Position numbers and translations under genes: made by a program. Shown here in pieces: positions 1-4,541 of a DNA stretch of 6,199 nucleotides. The stretch comes from an uncultured Oscillospiraceae bacterium (GTDB taxonomy: Bacteria; Bacillota; Clostridia; Oscillospirales; Oscillospiraceae). The DNA is taken from contig CALWYM010000103.1 of assembly GCA_944385775.1 (NCBI GenBank), forward strand, positions 1 through 6,199, given 5' to 3'. The notes beneath the pieces were generated by a model. The model had not been told where the DNA came from and ran no database searches. It saw only the letters and a list, made by a program, of their open reading frames with translations. Numbering within the stretch: the stretch's first letter is position 1; each line of letters opens with the position of its first letter.

Positions 1-723
1 TGTCGCTTCTCTTTCCGCAAAATGAAGATTGACAGTACTTCCCTTAAGAAAATTATCTGTATCGGTCTTCCCGCCGGAATCCAGGGCTCACTGTTCTCCA
101 TTTCAAACGTAATTATCCAGTCCTCAATTAACTCCTTTGGCTCTGTGGCAATGAGCGGCAACTCCGCCGCCGCCAATATCGAGGGCTTCATTTACGTTTC
201 AAACACCGGCTTCTCTCAGGCGGCTCTTAACTTTATCGGTCAGAACATCGGCGCAAGAAAGTTCCACCGTGTAAGGAAGATAGTCTCTACCTGCCTTATA
301 TGCGTTATCGCTATCGGCGCCACTACCGGAACACTGGCAAGGCTTTTCGCCCCCCAGCTTCTCGGTATCTACATAACAGACTCCGCCGAGGCAATCAGAT
401 ATGGTATAATCCGTATATCCTTCTGCTGCGTGTTTACCTTTATAAACGGTCTTATGGACGTTATGACAAGCGCCCTGCGCAGCATGGGCTCCTCCGTGAC
501 CCCAATGCTTATTTCCATTATAGGAATCTGCGGCTTCCGTCTGGCATGGATATTTACCGTCTTTGCCATGCCTCAGTTCCACTCCCTTAACGTGCTGTAT
601 CTCAGCTACCCCATTTCCTGGATCCTTTCCTTCCTGGGAGAGGGCATTGCATTTACTATCCTCTTTAAAAAGAAACTCGCCTCCGCAGGCGTTGTTGACG
701 ACGTAAGCCCTGTTGAGGTCTGA
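1..723 (+). CDS. MATE-family multidrug/Na+ or H+ antiporter, C-terminal half (partial)
   Basis: This is the C-terminal part (about 240 codons) of a MATE-type efflux transporter, an inner-membrane pump that expels cationic drugs or metabolites in exchange for Na+ or H+. The frame is open to the first base of the window, so the ATG at 22 is an internal Met and the gene starts upstream; whole MATE proteins are about 450 residues. Family signs are the GLPAGIQGSLFSISN segment near residues 20-35, which matches the start of the second six-helix bundle, the later FSQAALNFIGQNIGA stretch, several hydrophobic helices, and a short charged tail after an FKKK stop-transfer motif. It ends in TGA and is followed 24 bases later by a strong terminator, so it is not co-transcribed with the next operon. 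The substrate is unknown. The family call is firm; the NorM versus DinF-like subgroup cannot be settled from half a protein. Confidence 0.9.
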   Translation, partial: CRFSFRKMKIDSTSLKKIICIGLPAGIQGSLFSISNVIIQSSINSFGSVAMSGNSAAANIEGFIYVSNTGFSQAALNFIGQNIGARKFHRVRKIVSTCLICVIAIGATTGTLARLFAPQLLGIYITDSAEAIRYGIIRISFCCVFTFINGLMDVMTSALRSMGSSVTPMLISIIGICGFRLAWIFTVFAMPQFHSLNVLYLSYPISWILSFLGEGIAFTILFKKKLASAGVVDDVSPVEV

Positions 724-747
724 ATAACACAGTATTTTATGCCCCAT

Positions 748-787
748 AAACTCCGTTCCGGAAAAATTCCGAAACGGAGTTTTTTTT
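748..787 (+). terminator. Rho-independent terminator of the MATE gene
   Basis: A 14-bp stem with one mismatch (748-761 with 769-782) closes a 7-base loop and is followed directly by a run of T (779-787). It lies 24 bases after the MATE stop codon and just ahead of the next promoter, so it insulates the two units. Confidence 0.9.
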
Positions 788-800
788 ATTTCCTACCCCC

Positions 801-829
801 TTGACAAATCACATAAACGCTGCTACAAT
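801..829 (+). promoter_or_regulatory. Promoter of the sdpR-sdpI operon
   Basis: A perfect -35 box TTGACA (801-806) and a 5-of-6 -10 box TACAAT (824-829) are separated by exactly 17 bp, a near-ideal sigma-A promoter. The predicted transcription start is near 836. The TTG of the -35 box happens to be in frame with sdpR and looks like a start codon, but it has no ribosome-binding site and lies upstream of the transcription start, so it cannot be the translation start. Confidence 0.88.
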
Positions 830-833
830 ACAA

Positions 834-856
834 TTAACAATTAAGTTAAATGTTAA
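834..856 (+). promoter_or_regulatory. Palindromic operator, probably bound by SdpR
   Basis: This is a 23-bp inverted repeat with outer arms TTAACA (834-839) and TGTTAA (851-856) and an inner TTAA-G-TTAA core. Only the centre base (845) and one symmetric pair fail to match. It begins 4 bp after the -10 box, covers the predicted transcription start, and reaches the SD-like bases of sdpR, which is the usual place for an autorepressor to bind. An AT-rich palindrome of this size fits a dimeric ArsR-type winged helix. The assignment to SdpR is an inference from position and symmetry. Confidence 0.75.
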
Positions 857-869
857 AGGTTGTGATGAA

Positions 870-1133
870 GTGGCATTACAGGAGACGTTAAGGGCCCTTT
901 CTGACCCTATCAGGAGGGAGATACTCCGTCTGCTCCGGGAAAGGCGAATGAGCGCCGGGGAGATTTCCTCTCATTTTGATGTAACGGACGCGGCCATATC
1001 GCGGCATCTGTCAGTGCTCCGTGACGCCGGTCTTGTCCGTGACAGCCGGGAGGGCAAATTTATTTACTATGAGCTGAATACCTCCGTGTTGGAGGACGTT
1101 GTCATTTGGCTCAACTCGCTGAAAGGAGAATAG
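870..1133 (+). CDS. sdpR: SdpR-like ArsR-family autorepressor
   Basis: An 87-residue winged-helix repressor of the ArsR/SmtB fold, closest in pattern to SdpR of Bacillus subtilis, which represses its own sdpR-sdpI operon. The LRALSDPIRREILRLL segment (residues 7-22) is the family's first helix, the recognition helix lies around residues 39-51 (TDAAISRHLSVLR), and the wing ends in GKFIYYELN (62-70). There is no cysteine or histidine cluster for metal sensing, as expected for the SdpR type. I chose the GTG at 870 because it is the only in-frame start after the predicted transcription start, it gives the usual family length (about 90 aa), and it follows an AAAGG at 855-859; that spacing of 10 is slightly long. 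The longer frame from TTG 801 would translate the promoter and operator. The stop is 2 bases before the next gene's ATG, so the two are almost certainly co-transcribed. In B. subtilis, SdpI that has bound toxin holds SdpR at the membrane and relieves repression; whether that holds here is inference. Confidence 0.88.
   Translation: MALQETLRALSDPIRREILRLLRERRMSAGEISSHFDVTDAAISRHLSVLRDAGLVRDSREGKFIYYELNTSVLEDVVIWLNSLKGE
1121..1128 (+). promoter_or_regulatory. Ribosome-binding site of sdpI
   Basis: GAAAGGAG lies inside the last codons of sdpR, 7 bases before the ATG at 1136. This fixes the sdpI start at 1136 rather than the in-frame TTG at 1106, which has no such site. It also suggests translational coupling across the 2-base gap. 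Confidence 0.85.
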
Positions 1134-1135
1134 TT

Positions 1136-2179
1136 ATGTTTAAAAGAAACAAGGGTAAGATTATTCTTTCATCTTTTATTATTCTGCTGCCTATGGCGTT
1201 ATCGCTTATAGTGAAACAGTTTACGGATAAGGACCCTGGGCTTTTCTTTTCTGTGGGAATGCCGCTGTTTTCCCTTGTGACCCAGTTTGTGTGTATCTAT
1301 TTCACTGACAGGGACCCGGGAAATAAGGAGCAGTCAAAAAAGGCGGAGTCAATCATAATTTTCATGGTTCCGTTTCTTTCACTTTATACCTTTGCGCTGT
1401 ATGTGGGAATTTTATTCGGGATTAATTTTCTCTCCACAAAGGGAACAGTTTTGATTTTTTTTGTTATCTTTATCCTGCTGGGTAACCAAATGCCACGGCT
1501 TCGCCGTAACAGCACCTTTGGCATTAAGGTTCGCTGGGCAATGACAGACGACGAAAACTGGCGGCTTACGCACCGCTTCGGCGGCAGGGTTTATGTGCTG
1601 GGCGGAGTAGCTCTTCTTTTGACGGTATTTCTCCCCATAAGCATTTTCGTACCCTTTTTTGTGATACTGCTTCTTGTAATTTGCTTTGCGCCTGTTGCCT
1701 ATTCATATATCATATACAGAAAGCAAAAATCCGGCGCAATTCCCTATTCACCTGTTCCCCCGTCCATAAATATGTCTCCCGGGGCGAAGAAAGCGGTAAT
1801 TTTAATTGTAGTGCTGATTCTGGCAGCAGTCTGTGTACTTTTATTTACCGGTGACCTTGAGGTATCATTGGGTGATACAGCTCTTTCCGTAAAGGCAAGC
1901 TGGTACGAGGACTATTCCCTGCCCTACGACTCAATCGCGGAAATTAGCCTGAGAGATGATTTTGATGCAGGGCTTCGCACTTTTGGCTTTGGCAGTCCCA
2001 GGCTTTTAATGGGAAACTTTAAAAATGACGAGGTTGGAAATTACACAAGGTACAGCTATACAGACTGTCCCTATACCGTGGTGATAACCACGAAATCCGG
2101 CTCCATCGTAGCTCTCAGCGGAAAGGACAAAGAGGAAACGGAGGAAATATATAATATTCTTCTTGAGAAAATTAAATAA
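1136..2179 (+). CDS. sdpI: SdpI-family immunity/signalling membrane protein with C-terminal PH-like domain
   Basis: A 347-residue membrane protein of the SdpI/YhfL family. SdpI gives B. subtilis immunity to the SDP peptide toxin and relays toxin presence to SdpR. The diagnostic SdpI segment is at residues 116-157: GNQMPRLRRNSTFGIKVRWA, then a D/E-rich turn, then NWRLTHRFGG. The N-terminal region (about 8-95) has three hydrophobic helices and a TDRDPGNKEQSKK loop, and resembles a worn DUF1648 domain without its usual PTHF motif. More helices lie near 104-118, 151-192 and 218-238. After the last helix, residues about 240-347 form a soluble domain with repeated beta-like stretches and a GLRTFGFGSPRLLMGNF core, like the bacterial PH domain (bPH_5 type) seen on some SdpI homologues; B. 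subtilis SdpI (about 207 aa) lacks it. Being just after sdpR supports the family call. The identity of the C-terminal domain is from memory of its pattern. No toxin or SdpAB genes are visible. Confidence 0.85.
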   Translation: MFKRNKGKIILSSFIILLPMALSLIVKQFTDKDPGLFFSVGMPLFSLVTQFVCIYFTDRDPGNKEQSKKAESIIIFMVPFLSLYTFALYVGILFGINFLSTKGTVLIFFVIFILLGNQMPRLRRNSTFGIKVRWAMTDDENWRLTHRFGGRVYVLGGVALLLTVFLPISIFVPFFVILLLVICFAPVAYSYIIYRKQKSGAIPYSPVPPSINMSPGAKKAVILIVVLILAAVCVLLFTGDLEVSLGDTALSVKASWYEDYSLPYDSIAEISLRDDFDAGLRTFGFGSPRLLMGNFKNDEVGNYTRYSYTDCPYTVVITTKSGSIVALSGKDKEETEEIYNILLEKIK

Positions 2180-2182
2180 TGA

Positions 2183-2210
2183 AAAAGCCGGGGAAACCTC
2201 CCCGGCTTTT
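2183..2210. terminator. Bidirectional terminator between sdpI and the sulfatase maturase
   Basis: A perfect 11-bp stem (2183-2193 with 2200-2210) has a 6-base loop and a GC-rich core flanked by A's on the left and T's on the right, so it can end transcription from both sides. It starts 3 bases after the sdpI stop and lies 8 bases beyond the stop of the convergent maturase gene. Confidence 0.9.
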
Positions 2211-2261
2211 CATAGTTTTCATATACGTTTTCCAAGCTCCATAAGCTTTTCATAGTTTTCA
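2205..2261. repeat. 17-bp direct repeat spanning the maturase stop codon
   Basis: GCTTTTCATAGTTTTCA occurs at 2205-2221 and again at 2245-2261, exactly 40 bp apart. The right copy encodes part of the maturase C-terminus (around ENYEKL), while the left copy covers its stop codon and the terminator arm. It looks like a small tandem duplication; no function is claimed. Confidence 0.7.
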
Positions 2262-3325
2262 CCGAAAAACCGCTTGTAGCTCTCGCAGAAATAGTTATAG
2301 TATTTTCCACCGGAAAGGTCACGATTCCGCTGGCAGCCGCAGCGGCAAAGATAGTAGTATGGGCAGCTTTTGCACTCCTCTGATATTTTCGTTGACCGCT
2401 CTACAAAACCCAGCTCACTTCGCTTCCCGTCCAGCTCCGGCAGACGGTTTTCATTGAAATTGCCCAGCCGGTAGTGGTCCAGCACGTAAAAATCACAGGG
2501 ATATACGCTGCCGTCAGCCTCTACCACATACTGTATCCCGCAGTGTCCACACATATCGCAGGCCTCCGGAATATACCCGGCAGCAGCACCTACCCAGTTC
2601 TCAAACTGCCTGATATACACCTTTTTCCCCTTTTTTAAATCACTGTACCACAGCTTAAAAAGCCGGCAGAGAAAATCTCCGTAAACCTCCGGCGTCAGGG
2701 AATAGGGAAAATTCCCGTGTCCTTCGCCCAATGGGTCAAGGCAGGGTATGTACTGCTGATACTCCCAGCCACGCTTTCCGTAAAAGGCGTAAACCTCCTC
2801 AATTCTCTCCGCCAGCGGCTTTGTAACAACGGTGAGGATATTATAGTCTACGCCAAAGCTGTCCATAAGCCGTGCGGCAGTTAAAACCCTTTCAAAAGTA
2901 CCGCCGCCGGTTTTCCTGTCATGGCGCAGGGAGTCGTGTATCTCCCCGGTACCGTCAACCGAAAGTCCCACAAGAAAACCGTTGTCCCGCAAAAACCGGC
3001 ACCACTCATCATCTATAAGATATCCGTTCGTTTGCAGGCTGTTATATACCTTTATCCCATTTTTATTGTATTTTTTCTCGTACTCAATTACCTTTCTGAA
3101 AAAGTCAAGGCCGCGGAGCGTGGGCTCTCCTCCCTGAAAAGCATAACTCACCGCCCCCTCTGCCCTTAGCATGGTGCGTCGTATAATGTTTTTCAGAGTC
3201 TCCTCGCTTAAAAATCCATAGGACTCCATACTGCGCTTTTTCGCCTCGTCGCTGTAAAAGCAGTAGTCACAGGACATATTACATGCCCCTGACGCCGGCT
3301 TTATCAGTACGCTTATCGCCCTCAC
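2219..3325 (-). CDS. Anaerobic sulfatase-maturating enzyme (radical SAM, formylglycine-forming)
   Basis: A 368-residue radical SAM/SPASM enzyme that, without oxygen, oxidises a cysteine (or serine) of type I sulfatases to formylglycine in the cytoplasm. It is strikingly like C. perfringens anSME (about 370 aa). The radical SAM cluster is C15-x3-C19-x2-C22, followed by FQGGEPTL (63-70) and YNSLQTNG (94-101). The auxiliary-cluster cysteines C256, C262, C277, C318, C321, C327, C331 and C347 are all present, and D278 in YPCDFY matches the proposed catalytic base Asp277. Two extra cysteines, C259 and C329, sit between these ligands. I chose the GTG at 3325-3323 because it puts the first cluster at C15/C19/C22 as in the clostridial enzyme and has SD-like AAAAGGG about 8 bases upstream; a GTG three codons earlier is also possible. 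A frame open to 3487 exists but would cross the divergent promoters. It is divergent from the LacI-type gene and one gene away from its likely client, the sulfatase at 4542-6038. Confidence 0.95.
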   Translation of the reverse strand: MRAISVLIKPASGACNMSCDYCFYSDEAKKRSMESYGFLSEETLKNIIRRTMLRAEGAVSYAFQGGEPTLRGLDFFRKVIEYEKKYNKNGIKVYNSLQTNGYLIDDEWCRFLRDNGFLVGLSVDGTGEIHDSLRHDRKTGGGTFERVLTAARLMDSFGVDYNILTVVTKPLAERIEEVYAFYGKRGWEYQQYIPCLDPLGEGHGNFPYSLTPEVYGDFLCRLFKLWYSDLKKGKKVYIRQFENWVGAAAGYIPEACDMCGHCGIQYVVEADGSVYPCDFYVLDHYRLGNFNENRLPELDGKRSELGFVERSTKISEECKSCPYYYLCRCGCQRNRDLSGGKYYNYFCESYKRFFGENYEKLMELGKRI

Positions 3326-3361
3326 AGCCCTCACCCTTTTCCTAAAAATTTTCCCCGGGGC

Positions 3362-3390
3362 TTGACAACGACCCTTCGGACTGTTACCAT
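3362..3390 (+). promoter_or_regulatory. Promoter of the LacI-type regulator gene
   Basis: A perfect -35 TTGACA (3362-3367) is 17 bp from a weak -10 TACCAT (3385-3390). The TG at 3382-3383 makes it an extended -10 (TGTTACCAT), which would offset the weak box. The predicted start is near 3397, about 45 bases before the ATG. Confidence 0.7.
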
Positions 3391-3391
3391 A

Positions 3392-3420
3392 ATTATAACA
3401 TTGTTTGAAAGCGTTTTCAA
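3392..3420 (-). promoter_or_regulatory. Promoter of the sulfatase maturase gene
   Basis: On the minus strand, TTGAAA (3420-3415, 5 of 6) and a perfect TATAAT (3397-3392) are exactly 17 bp apart. The predicted start is near 3385, giving a leader of about 60 bases. It faces and overlaps the regulator promoter, and its -35 box is one arm of the operator at 3405-3420. Confidence 0.8.
3405..3420. promoter_or_regulatory. LacI/CcpA-type operator between the divergent genes
   Basis: TTGAAAGCGTTTTCAA is a CG-centred inverted repeat with 14 of 16 symmetric bases, the typical LacI-family operator form. It contains the maturase -35 box and lies about 8-23 bases after the predicted start of the regulator gene, so one bound dimer could block both. 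It also fits the CcpA cre consensus WTGNAANCGNWNNCAW at every fixed position, so catabolite repression is an alternative or additional reading. Confidence 0.8.
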
Positions 3421-3429
3421 GACCTTGTG

Positions 3430-3438
3430 GGAGGTGAT
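3430..3438 (+). promoter_or_regulatory. Ribosome-binding site of the LacI-type gene
   Basis: GGAGGTGAT is a full match to the anti-Shine-Dalgarno sequence. GGAGG ends 7 bases before the ATG at 3442, which decides that start over the in-frame GTG at 3427 lying just before the site. Confidence 0.92.
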
Positions 3439-3441
3439 TTA

Positions 3442-4455
3442 ATGGGCGCGTCCATATATGACGTGGCGAAGCGTGCCGGGGTATCAATATCCACCGTGTC
3501 GCGGATACTTAATTCCAGCGCCAATGTCCGTGAGGACAAGGTGAAGGCGGTCAGGGAGGCAATGGAATATCTTAAGTACGAGCCCAACCAGTTTGCCCGC
3601 GGTCTTGTAAAGCAAAAGACCAATCTTGTAGGCATATACCTGCCCACAGCCGGCGGCAGTGTTTTTGATTCTCAATATAACATGGAGCTTATGAAAGGGA
3701 TTGAGGGAGTTTTGGCTCGCCGGGGCTACGGTATGGTAATACTGAGCAGCCTTACGGATTCGGGAAAAAATCCTGTTTACGTGGAGTATATAAGGCAAAA
3801 GCGCATTGACGGACTTATTCTGGGAAGCGTTGCAGACGGGGGCGAGATGGAGTCGCTGCGAAAACTTCTCAGGGAAAGCAGCTTTCCCACGGTGTATATA
3901 GGAAAACGAATACATACAAAGGGGCTTAACGTCTACGCAAGGTTTGAGGAATACCATATGGAGATGATACGGCTTCTCCGCAAAAACGGGCACCGGAATA
4001 TCGCACTTTTCATAAGCCCCGGTCACAAGCACTACCTGTCTGCCCTTTTAAACCGCTGCCGGCAGGAGCTTCCGGAGATAACGCTGTACCCTGTCTTTAC
4101 CCGTCGGGGAGAAAACAGATCCCTTTGCACTGAGGACAGTATAAAGACCGTTTTGGATAAAAGCTGTACCGCCCTGATCTCACCCAGTACCGAGGAAGCC
4201 CTTGCCATAACCGGGGAACTGAGCAGGCTTGATCTTAAGGTGCCGGAGGACGTGTCAGTTATAACGGTGGAACATAAAAAAGGCGCCGCCGCCCTTATTC
4301 CCCCAGGTATTTCCGCCATGTACGTTCCGGCAGGTCCCATGGGTACAGCCGCCGCGTCCCTTCTCGTAACCGCTTTGGAAAAGACAGGACAGGAGGAGCT
4401 TTCAAGGGAGTTTTTCCCATGCTATATAAGCAGAAATTCAGTAAAGGCAATATAA
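3442..4455 (+). CDS. LacI-family transcriptional regulator of the sulfatase locus
   Basis: A 337-residue repressor with the usual LacI/GalR layout. The N-terminal helix-turn-helix (residues 4-24) reads SIYDVAKRAGVSISTVSRILN, and the hinge helix region (about 46-60) reads YEPNQFARGLVKQKT, with the leucine that wedges into the central CG of operators. A periplasmic-binding-protein-like effector domain fills the rest (IDGLILGS at 122-129, NGHRNIALF at 182-190, VPEDVSVI at 267-274). The effector pocket is atypical: the common aspartate-rich signature after the first subdomain is replaced by VYARFEE, and the usual GFDD after VPEDVSVI reads TVEHKK, so the ligand may be unusual. It is divergent from the maturase and 86 bases ahead of the sulfatase, with matching operators beside each. 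The natural inference is a repressor of itself and both genes, induced by a sulfated sugar or its breakdown product. The effector is unknown, and activation rather than repression cannot be excluded. Confidence 0.93.
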   Translation: MGASIYDVAKRAGVSISTVSRILNSSANVREDKVKAVREAMEYLKYEPNQFARGLVKQKTNLVGIYLPTAGGSVFDSQYNMELMKGIEGVLARRGYGMVILSSLTDSGKNPVYVEYIRQKRIDGLILGSVADGGEMESLRKLLRESSFPTVYIGKRIHTKGLNVYARFEEYHMEMIRLLRKNGHRNIALFISPGHKHYLSALLNRCRQELPEITLYPVFTRRGENRSLCTEDSIKTVLDKSCTALISPSTEEALAITGELSRLDLKVPEDVSVITVEHKKGAAALIPPGISAMYVPAGPMGTAAASLLVTALEKTGQEELSREFFPCYISRNSVKAI

Positions 4456-4459
4456 ATTA

Positions 4460-4484
4460 CAGGAGGGCTCAACGGGTCCTCCTG
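4460..4484 (+). other. Intercistronic hairpin without a T-run
   Basis: CAGGAGG (4460-4466) pairs perfectly with CCTCCTG (4478-4484), and up to three more inner pairs including wobbles leave a loop of about 5 bases. It starts 4 bases after the LacI-type stop codon. No T-run follows, so it is not a normal terminator; it may be an mRNA end-stabilising or processing element, or a decayed terminator. Confidence 0.6.
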
Positions 4485-4498
4485 ATAAAGGGCGCCGC

Positions 4499-4514
4499 AA
4501 GAAAGCGCTTTCAA
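4499..4514. promoter_or_regulatory. Second LacI-type operator, upstream of the sulfatase
   Basis: AAGAAAGCGCTTTCAA contains a perfect 12-bp palindrome (4501-4512) and agrees with the operator at 3405-3420 at 13 of 16 positions, including the GAAAGCG and TTTCAA blocks. It ends 27 bases before the sulfatase ATG. I find no convincing promoter boxes around it, so it may act as a roadblock to read-through from the regulator gene or cover a promoter I cannot recognise. It has one mismatch to the CcpA cre consensus. Confidence 0.72.
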
Positions 4515-4541
4515 TAAATAAAAGGAGAGGGAGCTCTTAAA

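Noticed and set aside
199..747. Minus-strand open frame of 182 codons opposite the MATE gene
   Set aside because: It is antisense to a clear MATE coding frame, has a Gly/His/Cys-rich composition without family motifs, and runs into the terminator region.
1106..1135. TTG start for sdpI ten codons upstream of the ATG
   Set aside because: It lies within sdpR and lacks an RBS, while ATG 1136 follows GAAAGGAG at 7-base spacing.
3353..3360. CCCCGGGG palindrome just before the regulator's -35 box
   Set aside because: It is only 8 bp, does not resemble the two operators and has no second copy in the gaps I examined, so no function is claimed.
3326..3487. N-terminal extension of the maturase by 54 codons up to 3487
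   Set aside because: The extension crosses both divergent promoters, the operator and the regulator's start. The extra residues do not resemble the family, and the GTG at 3325 gives the expected C15/C19/C22 spacing.
3484..4032. Minus-strand open frame of 182 codons opposite the LacI-type gene
   Set aside because: It is a shadow of a well-supported regulator on the other strand, with no RBS or recognisable domain.
4461..4466. AGGAGG as the ribosome-binding site of a small gene in the regulator-sulfatase gap
   Set aside because: No ATG, GTG or TTG follows at a workable distance, and the bases form one arm of a hairpin.
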